NCBI GenBank assembly: GCA_903632075.3 | Contig: CAHIKZ030004282.1 | Span: 250,001 to 314,000, forward strand | Direction of reading: 5' to 3' | DNA from: Acanthosepion pharaonis | Lineage: Eukaryota; Mollusca; Cephalopoda; Sepiida; Sepiidae | Length of the DNA stretch: 64,000 nt | In this document: positions 21,228 to 32,679 of the stretch, in pieces | Layout: each line of letters starts with the position of its first letter | Position numbering within the stretch: the stretch's first letter is position 1 | Position numbers and translations under genes: made by a program | Notes under the pieces: model-generated | The model's input: the letters and a program-made list of their open reading frames with translations, nothing else | Database searches by the model: none | What the model was told of the DNA's origin: nothing

Positions 21228-21587
21228 TATAATAAACAGTATTAAACAACATTTACCGGCCTGAATGTCCGAGAAATTTTCACAGAAAATGTCTTGATTG
21301 TCGGACTTTGTCCATTTCATAATGTGTGACGTCATTTGTTTACATTTGTTACGCCATGTGCAGATATGAATGTAAGTGAGAGTTTCATAGAAGATTGAAG
21401 TTTAAATACAGTAAATTCGACCTTGCTAACCGAACGCGCCTCTGTGGCCAAATCGGTAAAGGCACGTCAGGCTATATGACGGTTCCGTATAGGATACAGG
21501 TTCGAATCTTGTCGGAGGACGAATATTTTCTGTGAAAATTTCTCGGACATTCAGGCCGGTAAATGTTATTTAATACTGTTTATTATA
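21228..21587. repeat. Inverted-repeat (foldback) unit enclosing a tRNA-like sequence
   Basis: Arms 21228-21290 and 21525-21587 are near-perfect reverse complements of 63 bp (words accggcctgaatgtccgaga and tctcggacattcaggccggt). The 234-bp spacer holds a tRNA-like fold at 21438-21519. The word gtcggactttgtccatttc beside the left arm has a counterpart (ttgtcgcactttgtccattt) beyond the right arm near 21656, in direct orientation. Confidence 0.8.
21438..21519 (+). tRNA. tRNA-like sequence with long variable arm (probable pseudogene or SINE head)
   Basis: A cloverleaf can be drawn: acceptor gcctctg/cggagga (one mismatch), D arm with gcc/ggc around aaatcggtaaa, anticodon arm with perfect cgtca/tgacg stem and 7-nt loop ggctata, a variable arm tcc/gga, and T arm acagg/cttgt with loop ttcgaat. 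The long variable arm is of the Leu/Ser class. Position 33 is G instead of U and the nominal anticodon would be CTA, so it is unlikely to be a working tRNA. It keeps good box A and box B words. Confidence 0.55.
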
Positions 21588-21679
21588 AACCGAGCATTTA
21601 CTTAAATATTTGTATCTATAAAAAGAATATATAAACATAAAATGTCTGAAAATATTTGTCGCACTTTGTCCATTTCCTA

Positions 21680-21688
21680 ATATATATC

Positions 21689-21727
<39 letters not shown>

Positions 21728-21869
21728 TGACAGAGAGAGAAGGCTGATAGGCAGAGATAAATATAAGTATGAGCGCGTTTAAATTTATATACATTGGCAT
21801 ATAAAGAGAGGATTTTTTTGATTGTGCTTGTAAAACATACATGCATATATAGCAATCTATTTCTCTTTC

Positions 21870-21925
<56 letters not shown>
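21680..21925. repeat. TA, GA and TA microsatellite block
   Basis: (TA)n at 21685-21711 runs directly into (GA)n at 21712-21727, and a longer (TA)n lies at 21874-21925. The 149-codon minus frame over it is repeat sequence. Confidence 0.9.
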
Positions 21926-21928
<3 letters not shown>

Positions 21929-22024
21929 GAAATATAGATTTAGGTGTGCTATATTTATGAGATAAAGTGCTCAATATAAGAGATAGAGCGTATGTAAATA
22001 TAAATATATAAGTGAACACGCAGA

Positions 22025-22063
22025 GGCGACAGGGTGTTTCATACTAGACGCAATCGTCAGGCC
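22025..22063 (-). ncRNA. Hammerhead ribozyme motif, half of an inverted pair
   Basis: On the minus strand: stem I GGC (22063-22061) pairs with GCC (22027-22025); core CTGACGA at 22060-22054, an exact CUGANGA; weak stem II with loop; GAA at 22040-22038; stem III ACA/TGT with 3-nt loop (22037-22029); cleavage triplet GTC ends at 22028. It matches the motif at 44085-44127. A degraded inverted partner follows on the plus strand at about 22064-22115, making a palindrome up to a (TA)n tract at 22131. Confidence 0.65.
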
Positions 22064-22124
22064 GCTCGGCAATTGCGTCTAACATGTAACAGCCTGTTTT
22101 CTCTGAGTGTTGACTTCAATATTC

Positions 22125-22130
<6 letters not shown>

Positions 22131-22184
<54 letters not shown>
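22131..22184. repeat. (TA)n microsatellite
   Basis: About 54 bp of alternating TA between two palindromic units. Confidence 0.95.
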
Positions 22185-22187
<3 letters not shown>

Positions 22188-22339
22188 TATTTATAAAAAT
22201 TATAACATAAGTATGTTATAAAATCACTACAAAAATCTTCAACATCATCTTGATAAGACACAGAGTGTGTTGAAACAAAATGGCTATTTTGTAGTGATTT
22301 TATAACATACTTATGTTATAATTTTTTATAAATAATAAT
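22185..22339. repeat. Palindromic unit, 50-bp arms
   Basis: Arms 22185-22234 and 22287-22339 are reverse complements (words ataacataagtatgttat and aatcactacaaaa). The spacer has cttgataagacacagagtgt followed by gttgaaac, which resembles the hammerhead core plus GAAA but with poor spacing. Confidence 0.75.
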
Positions 22340-22434
22340 TATATCTGCTCTACTTTGTATTGAGCACTCTTTTAAGAATAGTAATTGTTGGTTATTGGAA
22401 TTCATTCGTATATACCAATTATATACTTGGTATG

Positions 22435-22437
<3 letters not shown>

Positions 22438-22498
<61 letters not shown>

Positions 22499-22499
22499 G

Positions 22500-22582
<83 letters not shown>
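22438..22582. repeat. Compound microsatellite TA-CA-TA-GATA
   Basis: (TA)n of about 60 bp, (CA)n of about 24 bp, (TA)n of about 28 bp and (GATA)n of about 30 bp follow one another without unique sequence. Confidence 0.95.
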
Positions 22583-23224
22583 TTAATAGATATCTGAAGA
22601 ATTGTAATTATTATCCATTCTATCTCTCCATTTTCCAAAGACGTCTCACAACAATATTTACGAGGATTGCTCCCGGAGAATTGAACCTGAACATGATCCA
22701 TTTTACAGTGATTCCAAATTATTACTTTATTTGATATTTCTCAATGTCATATCTTATTATGACTTAGGTAGTTACGGCCTTCCAAAGCTTCCTTTATCTT
22801 TACTATCTGAGGGAAACATATAGTGGAAAGGTTACCTTATGCCTTCGTCACAACTTTCAGTTCGACTGACAGTCACGCAAAGCTGAAGAACCCAGATTGT
22901 TTTGCTATTAATACAACTTTCAGCAGACATGTTGGATTCATATCTTTTTCCAAGGACGTCAGTGCGAAGTGAACCTTACAGGTTTGAATAGAATTTGAAC
23001 TCAACTCGCGATTACAATTCCTCTGTATTCATTTACTTAATTTCATTATTACAGGACATTATTTATACACATATTGGATTATGTTCGATATTTTTCTAGT
23101 GATTTCCAATTCAGGAATAATTAGAAAATGAAACCATTTACGATGAGCGATGAAAATCAGAACCAAACATTCAAATCTCGCTCTCTAATTAAACGTTTGA
23201 CTCTGGAACAAATTGTACTGCGTG
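22583..23224. other. Unassigned sequence
   Basis: No gene or repeat recognised. Confidence 0.4.
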
Positions 23225-23605
23225 TTCCAGGTAAGAAGCCTCAGATTTGGTGGTGTTGAGAAACGTGGAACCATCTCATAATTGCTGATGTTCCCAGCTC
23301 CAAACGTGACCCGGGATGGTAACACCTGTTAGGGTCCCAGGTATGGGCAAATAGTTAACCCCTAAACTGGGGTCAAAATCCTATGAAAGTGTAAAAATAG
23401 GTTTTAATACCAGAAATACTTTGTAAAAAAAAAAATTATTACCAGCAATACATTTTGGAAAAAAAATTACCAGCAATACATTTTTGGAAAAAACAAATTA
23501 CCAGCGATACATTTTTGTAGAAAAACATTAACAAAAATAAAAATTTTGTCGGCATTAAATAACCCATTGAGGTTGATATGCCGTAAGCCAAACCAGACCA
23601 AATTG
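23225..23605 (+). repeat. Composite repeat family A, copy 3 (no 30-bp array)
   Basis: It starts in the core (cctcagatttgg, gacccgggatgg, cacctgttagggtccca), continues with four A-rich units (ttaccagcaatacatttt) and ends with one tail unit (cggcattaaataaccc, gaggttgatatgccgtaa). The 30-bp module is absent or reduced to ccaggtaagaagcc. Confidence 0.85.
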
Positions 23606-23720
23606 TGCTGCAAGAAATGTGAGACTTTTTTAAAGATCGAACTTGCCCCAAGTAAGGCAGTAAAGCCGCTAAAGCACAATGGATTACTGGATGGGAAAGA
23701 ATTATAAAACAAAAACATTA

Positions 23721-24230
23721 TTAAGGAGCGAAAACAATAGAAGAGTAATCAGGAAGACAGTCGATAACGATTGACATTGCATTTAATTTTTTGAAGATCA
23801 AAGTTGGTCGGAAGACATGGAGCCAGAAGAGAGCTCCACAAGCGATAAGTGCGAGAAAGAAAACTGTTAGCATAGATCTTACGGTTACATCTAGCCAATT
23901 CGACTCTAAATTGATGAGTCTTTGTTGCAAATCTAGTACTGCGCTTAAATTCATAAAGTCTAGGTACCATAAGGGAAATACATCCGAACAATTGCCATGA
24001 AGGTATTTATAAAAAAGGAAGCAAATTTACAGCGTTGAGAAAGTGACTGAAGCCGAGACTCCAGGTTAGAAACAACAATATTACCGATTCTTCTTCGGAT
24101 TTTATCAAGAATCTCTAGATATATAACAGGAGCACCGAACCATCTGTGGCAGCAATATTCTAAGTAAGGGCGAATGGTAGATTTATAGATATCTAAGATC
24201 ACTTCGTATGCAATGTTGAGCTACTAAGAA
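23721..24230 (-). pseudogene. Jockey-type LINE, RT C-terminal region
   Basis: On the minus strand: ILDIYKSTIRPYLEYCCHRW, then APVIYLEILDKIRRRIGNIV, LESRLQSLSQRCKFASFFIN; after shifts, VPRLYEFKRSTRFATKTHQF, ARCNRKIYANSFLSRTYRLW. The order and words are those of jockey-like LINE ends. It is the best preserved of the five copies of this family here. The catalytic FADD region is not included, so it is 5'-truncated, as usual for LINEs. Confidence 0.85.
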
Positions 24231-25004
24231 TCATCGGGGGAGGAGATCCTTTGAAAACGAACCATAGTCAAGACCGACTGTGGAAGCAACCTTCGTTGAA
24301 AGCTATATATTATTTTTCTGTTACTCAAAACTTCTGGAACTCCCGTCTTGTATTAAACACTGGTGGCGGAGTGGGGCTTGGGAGAGATGGCAAAAAGACA
24401 AACATTATTAAGAACTACAAAGGACAGGTAATTGTGGAGAGCCCTTGACACGTCACAAAGAAGAAGAAGAAGAAGAAGAAGAAGAAGAAGAAGAAGAAGA
24501 AGAAGAAGGTCACATCCTGAACGTTCCAGTAAAAACTCTCCTAAGTTTAAGTATTCGTAGTTGAATTTTTTTTTAAATGTAACCAGGGCCGGCGCGTACT
24601 ACCCTTGTGCTCTTCGCTAACTTCTCAATATTTGCTTTTTTTTCTACCTACATCTATATATGTTACAAATTAAACTAAGCATAACTGATTATTAAAGGAT
24701 GAAATACTTGCTGAAATTTTGATAACATTCTGTGGTCTTTTATTTTCCGTCCTGGGTATGGCAGTGTTATACCGGAACATACCTATTCTATTGTTAATAG
24801 ACACTCCCACATATAATAAGTAGTAGTAGTAGCAGTCGACAGGGGGATCAGTGAGATGGTGAGTCAGTCGATGTCGGACATTAAAGTATTAACCACCACA
24901 ACTAGATTGCTGCGTCATTAACTATTATTTCAAGTTCCTAACGTTTTGTACGTCGAACCTAATTTAGGACTGACTTAATGAAATACAAGCCTCCACTGTG
25001 AAAC
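24231..25004. other. GAA microsatellite and unassigned DNA
   Basis: (GAA)n lies at 24460-24508. At 24584 the word cagggccggcgcg resembles a hAT terminal repeat, but no partner was found. No gene recognised. Confidence 0.5.
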
Positions 25005-25277
25005 TACTCTACAACCTACGGTAAACTACATCCAACAGTAAGACCTCTGATCAGGAGATTCTGAGGAGCGTGGAATCACCTCTTAATTGCTGGTGTTCCC
25101 AGGTCCACCCTGACCCGGGATGGTAGCACCTGTTAGGGTACCTGCCATGGGTAAATAGTTAATCCCCAAATTGGGGTCAAAACACTAGGAAAGTATAAAA
25201 AATAGGCTTAAATACCAGAAATAGTTTGTAAAAAATTACCAGAAATAAATTTTTGAAGAAAAAAATTATTGCCAGCA

Positions 25278-25326
<49 letters not shown>

Positions 25327-25525
25327 ATATACTTTTTTGAAAAAAAATCCTAGCTATACACTTTTTGAAAAAATATTAAGTAATACATTTTTGAAGATAA
25401 AAATATTACCAGCAATATATTTTTGAAGATAAAAATATTACCAGCAATAAATTTTCTTTCGGTATTAAATAATCCATTTAGGCTGATGTGCCGTAGAACA
25501 AAACAAACCAAACCAACTACAATAA
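25005..25525 (+). repeat. Composite repeat family A, copy 4, with inserted (TA)n
   Basis: One part-unit of the 30-bp module (cggtaaactacatccaacag), the core (gaccCgggatggtagcacc), A-rich units interrupted by (TA)n at 25283-25323, and one tail unit ending gatgtgccgtagaac. The same position in copy 6 (59560-59634) also carries (TA)n. Confidence 0.85.
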
Positions 25526-25629
25526 AATTTGTATTTTATATGAGTATTAACTTATGACATTCGAAATGTACTAATGTGGGAGGGAGGTATCATAAATTCA
25601 GAAGGGGGGCGCGAGATACTTCTGCATGT

Positions 25630-26150
25630 AACGTTATGTTATTGTCGGAGTTACCTCCTCCTTCAGTTTGTAACCCTTTCACCAGAGGTCTCTCTTTCCT
25701 GGCTATAAATAGCCAATGACCCTTCGCTTCGATCTCTCTTTTTTACTTTTTCAGGCTTGTGCACTAACGCACCGAGGTAAATTTCTCTTCTTCCTTGAGG
25801 ATTTCAACTATCAACCTCAAAATGTAGTCCCTAATAAAGAAATAGCGTGAAATCACGCTAAGCTGTCAATACACACGCTCGCACACACGGAATATTCCCA
25901 CACTTTGTCCTTTGTACTGTTTTCTTGTATTGTAACTTGTTATGAATATATATTTGTTGTGTATACATATATTATCGGTCTTGTTTTGTTTGCTTTCTTT
26001 TTCCTTCTTCTTTGGACTTAACCAAGTCCAAACTTTTTATGTAGTTGGGCCGGCTAGCAGGAGAATCTGAACCTTACAGGCGTTTCGTCCACGTCTGTCT
26101 TCTCTCAACAAACCGTAACCGACAACATAACAGCCAAGGCCCACTACATT
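25630..26150 (+). promoter_or_regulatory. Possible LTR or promoter region (TATA and poly(A) signals)
   Basis: A TATA box (ctataaatagcc, near 25701) and aataaag near 25832 are about 130 bp apart, and the segment may start at tgttattgtcgg (25637) and end near ccgacaacataaca (26117-26130). I could not find a target duplication, so the LTR call is weak. No protein follows. Confidence 0.3.
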
Positions 26151-27179
26151 ATAATACTTTTTCCGAATCACACTCGGTGAGTATGAAAAGACATATATGA
26201 AGACGTGAAAAGTGTGAAAAGATCGTTTTGCAATATGGTACGTTTGAATGCTGACTTTATTATTTGTTTCTGTTGCTACCTGAAATTTTGGTTGTGTTGT
26301 TCATATTTATTTGCTGCTTTTTTTTGTTTGTTCGTTTGTTTTTTTTTTTAGGGACTCCTTAAATAGTTTATATTCTGATGTTTTGAGTTTTGCTTTTCCG
26401 CTTTTGTTTGTGTGTGTATGTTTCTGGTTTTATCCGTAAAAGACAACCTACTGAAAAATGATTCCGTCAAACAATTATGATAAATTTTTATCCTAACTTC
26501 ATAAAAGTGATAAGCAGAGGCTTTTGTCCACGCCTTTTCCAACAATTTTCGTATAATTACTTCCCTTACGATTATCTTTTTTTTTATTTTTTCACACATT
26601 AAAAATACAGCGATTTGTTTAATAATCAAGAAACCATTTTTATTGATTTCGAGAAATCAGGAGATACAATGTGAATAATATTATATGAATGCTGAAAATT
26701 CCAACGTAAGCAGAATACATATAAGGAGATATTTCCTCATCTTTTTCCTTGTCAATGACGAAGAATACAGAATAAGTAAATCAAATACGAAAGACTTTGC
26801 TCACTGCGTCAGTAAGAAAACGCTTGGACGCAGCATTTCCTGTGTAACGTAGATATTCTTTGCTTTTTAAATAATAAATAATTTCCCTTTTATGCAACGG
26901 TTTACTTTCTGCGATCGTTCTATTGACGTTTGTGAGTGTGTGTATGGCTTGGATTGACAGCCAACTCTATCTGGTCCGGAATAGGAAAAAAAAAAAAAAA
27001 CGCTCAGCGGACAAAAAGAAAACCACACCCGTGGAGAAAAGTTATATCCGACATTTATTGTAAGTAAAAAATAAAAGAAAAGAAAAAAGAAATTCAAATA
27101 TTAACATTCCTCCCTTCTCGTCTATTCAATCAACGGATGGCATTTCAAAATACTACATTGAGACCACCTCCAAACTGAT
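26151..27179. other. Unassigned sequence
   Basis: No gene or repeat recognised. The frames on the minus strand (26348-26629, 26867-27097) are low in complexity and without a domain. Confidence 0.4.
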
Positions 27180-27484
<305 letters not shown>

Positions 27485-27532
27485 ATTCTGATGCAGGTAT
27501 ATATAAAATAAACAGTCTCAACTACTCTTTAC

Positions 27533-28245
27533 AATATATTGGGGAAACTTACAGATATTTTTTTTAAAAACTTATCTATGAACACAAAAAAAGGATCTTA
27601 TATGCAACAATTTATCAAATGCATTTGGCATGAATAGAAATAAATTCAACCGCACCTTCAATCTAAATAATGCAACACTTATTAATAGAGAGAGTAACTT
27701 ACTTTGACGGAAAAATCTTGAGAGTGCGGCTACCGAATCTTATCAAAGCATAAATCAGAGTCCCGTTTTTTTCTTTTTTAAATATCTTTGTTTCTGAAAG
27801 AATTACTCTTTTCCCAAGCCCACATAAATGATTATAAAATCGTTAAAAACCAAGAAAAATTTAAATTCATAACCTTCTGTTATTTAAAATATATAATACA
27901 TAAATTAATCCCAAACTAAAATAATATAAATATTAATTACATTATTTTTAAAAAAACCATTTACTCAATTTTCATTATTATATTTTAATTATGTCACTTA
28001 ATACCCTCCAAAATTGACCTAAATTTTTCAGTTAGACTGATGTATATTTATGAACATTCTTAAGTTTAACAATTTTGAAAAACTAAGAATATTTTTAGTT
28101 TTGTTCATAAAGTCCATCAAAGGATAAAATATGTTGGGTAAATTTTCTTAAATTTTTGTGTATAAGATTCTTTTTGTGTTCATAGATTTTTTTTTTAATT
28201 TCTGCAAGTTTCCCCAATGTATTCTAAGTAGCAGTTCTGACAATT
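27533..28245. repeat. Inverted-repeat element, about 60-bp terminal arms, AT-rich interior
   Basis: The left end (ttggggaaacttacagat, ctatgaacacaaaaa) is the reverse complement of the right end (tttttgtgttcatag, tgcaagtttccccaatg). The interior resembles the neighbouring segment 28395-28960 (shared words gagagtaacttac, gacggaaaa, ccgaatcttatcaaa, aaattaatccca). At 28107 cataaagtccatcaaaggat is again the hammerhead stem II word. Likely a decayed Penelope-type 3' region, but no protein is left to prove it. Confidence 0.5.
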
Positions 28246-28247
<2 letters not shown>

Positions 28248-28287
<40 letters not shown>

Positions 28288-28310
28288 CTTTTCTCTTTTA
28301 ATAACTGGAC

Positions 28311-28367
<57 letters not shown>
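28248..28367. repeat. (TA)n tracts flanking an inverted word
   Basis: (TA)n at 28248-28285 and 28314-28367. Between and beyond them ttacttttctcttttaataa (28287) and its complement ttattaaaagagaaagtaa (28420) form an inverted repeat. Confidence 0.85.
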
Positions 28368-28368
<1 letters not shown>

Positions 28369-28394
28369 GTTCAAATAGATATAAATTTAACCAT

Positions 28395-28964
28395 AAATTC
28401 GATCTAAAGAAAATCCAGTTATTAAAAGAGAAAGTAACTTACAAAGACGGAAAATTCTGGAGAGGGCCGTTATCGAATCTTATCAAAATTATAAATCTGT
28501 ACCAAAAACTTTTTCCAATCACTCCATTCTTGAAAGAATTACCCCTTTTTCCAAGCCAACATAACTACAAATCTGTGAAAAAATTTTTTTAAATCAATTA
28601 AAATCATAACCTTTTATTATTTAAAATATATAAGACATAAATTAATCCCATACTAAAATAATATAAATATTAATTACATTATTTAAAACAAAACATATAC
28701 TCACTTTTATACACTAAATTACGTTACTTTGCTTCCTCTATAATTTACCAAGACTTTTCAGTTAGCTTTTTATATATTTATGAATTTTCTTAATTTTGAA
28801 AACTTTCAAAAAATAACGATATTTTTGCCTTTGTTTAGAATTATTTCATGTTAAATAGAATTCTTGCGTTTAGATTGATAAAGTCCGTCACAGGATAAAA
28901 TGCGTCGGCTGAAATAGCTTTTCTCTTTGTCTTTATTCATATATCTTTATCATATATCTTTATT

Positions 28965-29014
<50 letters not shown>

Positions 29015-29036
29015 TGTGTGTGTGTGTGTGTGTGTA
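28395..29036. repeat. Second copy of the AT-rich element, ending in TA/TG
   Basis: It matches 27690-28140 (same order of words) and has gataaagtccgtcacaggat at 28877, equivalent to the hammerhead stem II. A (TA)n then (TG)n tract closes it at 28969-29036. Confidence 0.55.
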
Positions 29037-29294
29037 ATGAAAATCTTGGTAAAACGTATGGATAATCACAAGGAGGATGAAATCCAGAGAGCTCAATGTT
29101 AAATCAGATCGATTAATTTAATGAAAACAGACAACTTTAAGGCTCCATTGGTTATAATTTATTTCCCCAGGGAATTTATTTTTCTCTGACTCACCAGATC
29201 ACACTTTCAAGGCTGGAAAAATGAATTTAAATTCACATATCGTTTTTACACACTTTTGAGGGGTAGTTTTAAATTGATTTAAGGTGATATAAAG

Positions 29295-29370
<76 letters not shown>

Positions 29371-29929
29371 TCCGACAAAAGTATGACAGTTCATCGCCAA
29401 CAAATTAGGAATCCACACACAAGAAAAATATCTCTTAGCCAACATGTAGAGGAATGCGGAGCATGAAATCTGCCAAACTTTAATATCATGCAATTCTATC
29501 AATGCGACTACAAAACCACCGAACAAAATCGAATTAATAAACATTTTTTTTATCAGCAAATTTAAACCAAAACTCAATTCATTCCATAAACACGTCCCTC
29601 AAAATAGATTATGTCATATTTTTCTAACCATAAGCGAAAAATAAAACTAATTAAGTCCCTTGATTTTTTTCTTTTATTCCGGGCTTAAGTGTTAACAAGT
29701 GCGAGTCTAATATACATTTATAAACTTTTTGTAAAGCTAAAAGCGAAACCGGTTAAAGTAAAACGATTTTTCCCGAAATTTCACATGTAAATAAAACAAT
29801 TTTACTTTTAATAATTCACTGTAAATATACATGAATTATAAATATTACATATAAATATATAAACACATTAGGTGTTTTACGAATCTTATTATTTTCTCTC
29901 TCTTTTATATATATAAAAATAGTGGAGGC
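29037..29929. other. (TA)n tract and unassigned DNA
   Basis: (TA)n at 29299-29369. Elsewhere nothing recognised; the 102-codon minus frame (29269-29577) spans the TA tract and has no domain. Confidence 0.5.
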
Positions 29930-30252
29930 ATGGTGGAGTAATGGATAGCCACTTGGATTGAGGAATCGGAGAGCCGAGTTCGAATTCCAGGTGTGAATCC
30001 TCTTCTTCTCCTTCCAGCTATGGACAACTGGCAACTGGTCTAGGAGAAGGACAACTCTGAATTCAAAACCTGCTGAGGGTCGTTTGGGACCTTGTGGCAC
30101 CTAGTCACCAGGTCTCTCTATTCGATAATATGGATGGTCCTGCACGAAACCTTCACCACTATAATCAAATCTCATGTGCTGTTGTCGGGCCGTCGGTTTC
30201 CTAGGAACTGATCTGCTTGACCCTCATAAGTTGAATTCGACGTGAGAGTCGA

Positions 30253-30253
<1 letters not shown>
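29930..30253 (+). mobile_element. tRNA-derived SINE-1, full-length, with (TA)n tail
   Basis: Head with box A-like tggtggagtaatggatagcc and box B-like gagttcgaattcc. The body carries cagctatgg, ctggtctaggagaaggac, gaccttgtggcacctagt and caccactataatcaaatctc. It ends at the (TA)n of 30254-30349. The opposite-strand copy at 60505-60910 has the same order and the same TA tail, so TA is part of the element's end. Confidence 0.85.
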
Positions 30254-30300
<47 letters not shown>

Positions 30301-30314
30301 TATATATATATATG

Positions 30315-30349
<35 letters not shown>
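30254..30349. repeat. (TA)n microsatellite
   Basis: About 95 bp of TA with two small interruptions (ttgttta, tgtta). Confidence 0.95.
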
Positions 30350-30350
<1 letters not shown>

Positions 30351-30479
30351 TCAATTTCGAGAATGACCACTTTCTTACATGTCAGAAAGTACATGTAACT
30401 CAGATATTATAGTGAGAGACATGAACACCACTCTGAATATCAAGTACCATAATCTAGTGACAAAAACCTTTCGTGAGAG

Positions 30480-30590
30480 CTCCTGTCGCAGCTTTTAATT
30501 CAAAGTTGTCCCTCTGCCTGGTTGCCACCCACGGCTGAAGAATTCATTCTGCTCTACTAAAAGTAGAAGATAGCAGGAGGAGACAGGTAC
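30480..30590 (-). mobile_element. SINE-1 fragment
   Basis: On the minus strand the words cagccgtgggtggcaaccagg and tgaattaaaagctgcgaca match the SINE-1 body. Head and tail are missing. Confidence 0.55.
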
Positions 30591-30919
30591 TTACTGGTGT
30601 GGTATTTTTGCAGCATCTTTTGCAATGAATCATATGTACGAGTTCAACTTGAGATCTGGGTTGAGTTTAAGTCCTAATGCTCAAGGATTCCATGAATGAG
30701 CGCCCGTTCAGCGATGATGAAACTAGTTTGTTTTGTTTGTTTTTTTTTTCATCAAAAAACAGTTTTTAAAAATTAAAATACTTTCAAATCATTTATACTT
30801 TTTTTTTTTTTTTTTTGTAAATTTAATTTTCATCATAAATATTGTTTCAGCTAATTTTCTTTTTTTTATTTTGGGGAGTTCTTTTTAGATAACCATGGCT
30901 TGGTTTTGTTTGGGTTTTT
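30591..30919. other. Unassigned, T-rich
   Basis: No gene recognised; several T homopolymer runs. Confidence 0.4.
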
Positions 30920-31812
30920 TTTACGCGATATCAACCTCAATGGGTTATTTAATGCCGACAACATTTTAGGATAGGTCCGTAAGAATACAGTATGTATTCT
31001 TTGGTTTAGTTTATCTTGTTTTACGGCATATCAACCTCAATGGGTTATTTAATGCAGACAACATTTTAGGATAGGCTCGTAAGAATACAGTATGTATTCT
31101 TTAGTTTAGTTTATCTTGTTTTACGGCATATTAACCTCAATGGGTTATTTAATGCTGACAAGATTTCAAGATAGGTTCGGATGTATACAATATGTATTGT
31201 CTCTAAGAAATCAGTTTGTAAATCAGGTTTCATTGACATTTAATTTCCAAAAATGTATTGCTCGTAAGATTTTTTCCTTCATAATCTATTTCTGGTAATT
31301 TTGTATTCATAAATGTATGGCTGGTAATTTTCTTTTCAAAAATGTTTTGCTGGTAATAATGTATTATTGCTAATAATTTTTTCTTCAAAATTCATTGCTG
31401 GTAATAATTTTTTTCTGGTATTAAAACCCATTTTTTACACTTTCATAGTGCTTTGACCCCAGATTGTGGGCTGACTATTTGCCCATAGCTGGGACCCTAA
31501 CAGGTGCTACCACCTTGTGTCAGGTTAGACCTGGGAGCATCGGCAATTATGAACTGGTTCCACGCTCCTCAAAAGCTTCTGATCAGAGGCCTTGCTGTCG
31601 GATGTAGTTTATCGTCTTACTCAGGACGCGGATGTAGTTTATCATCTTACCCAGAACGCGGATGTAGCTTATCATCTTACCCAGGACGTGGATGTAGTTT
31701 ATCATCTTACCCAGAACGCGGATGTAGTTTATCTTCTTATCCAGGACGCGGACATGGTTTATCGTCTTACCCAGGACGCGGATGTAGTTTATCGTCATAC
31801 CCAGGACGGAGA
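30920..31812 (-). repeat. Composite repeat family A, copy 5 (longest 30-bp array)
   Basis: In reading direction (minus): seven 30-bp units at 31809-31600, the core (31590-31440), about five A-rich units (31430-31240), then three tail units of about 100 bp (31165-30920; spacing of ttacggcata 100 and 100 bp). The tail period differs from the 111 bp of copy 1. The 103- and 121-codon plus frames here are only the 30-bp period read as ten-residue repeats (CSLSSYPGRG). Confidence 0.9.
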
Positions 31813-31929
31813 TAACCATGATTTTGCTTTACATAACCATGACCGCCATATCTATCTATATTTAACGTATTTATCAACGTGGTGTCTCGGTTTGAGCAAT
31901 CGGTTGCATTCATCCATCTCTTCTCAAGC

Positions 31930-32255
31930 AGCAGGGCAGACAAAGTCTTATAGATAGTGGGCAGCCAGTCTTGGAGAAAAGCAAATCTGAACTCAAAACC
32001 TGAGTGGTCGGTGACTAAACCGGCTCCCGAGGAGGGTAAATCGAACCCCAGCAGCGCAAAAACAATGACTGTTAAAGGGTGGATGAACTCTTCAATGTCA
32101 ACGGCCACCACAAACTCAGATTATATAGCCTCATAGTATGGCTATTATCCATTACACCACCTGGTATTCCGAAGCGGTCACCCATCTAGGTACTGACCAG
32201 GCTCGACGTTGCTTAACCTTTGGTGATAGTAAAGGAACCGGTATTTCAACACTAT
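31930..32255 (-). mobile_element. SINE mixture with 5S rRNA-like and tRNA-like parts
   Basis: 32160-32255 on the minus strand matches the 3' two thirds of 5S rRNA (plus-strand words gcggtcacccatctaggtac and gacgttgcttaacc). 32110-32160 has a tRNA-like box A (minus: ggtggtgtaatggataatagc). 31935-32010 on the plus strand has SINE-1 body words. At least two SINEs appear fused or nested. None is functional as an RNA gene. Confidence 0.6.
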
Positions 32256-32631
32256 ATAATCGTAAACCAAGAGATTTGGGTGCACATAACGAATCAGATT
32301 CTTTTTTTTAAGTTGACCGTATAGCCATTTCAGAAAATAAAAACTTTTTGCGTTCTTCGTATCAATTCGATATTGTCAATATTCTGGCGTTTCTGCTTTG
32401 CAATTGAGAAAAAAAAAATTACAAAATATTACTCAATCTCGTTTCTATGAACAATGTAAGGAGTGCCTATGCTGTGCCGGCGTTCGTCTTTTGAATGATG
32501 GCAAACACCTTTTGCCGCGTAGCCTATTCAGCTACGCGCAGTTTCTTTACAGTCTATAAAGCAGACAATTTTCTGACAGTCATAGAAATGCTACGCTTTA
32601 TTCACATCATCAAACAAAGTTCTCAGAAATC

Positions 32632-32679
<48 letters not shown>

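Noticed and set aside
22220..22286. cttgataagacacag...gttgaaac as a further hammerhead
   Set aside because: Stem I and the NUH triplet cannot be placed, and stem II has wrong spacing to GAAA.
24584..24600. cagggccggcgcg, hAT-like terminal repeat
   Set aside because: No matching inverted end or 8-bp duplication was found nearby.
25630..26150. Definite solo LTR
   Set aside because: TATA and poly(A) words are present, but I could not find matching 5-bp target duplications, so it is listed only as a weak candidate.
31504..31957. 103- and 121-codon plus frames with ten-residue repeats, like a secreted repeat protein
   Set aside because: The period is the 30-bp minisatellite of family A, present in all reading frames and in other copies with different unit numbers; no signal peptide or start context.
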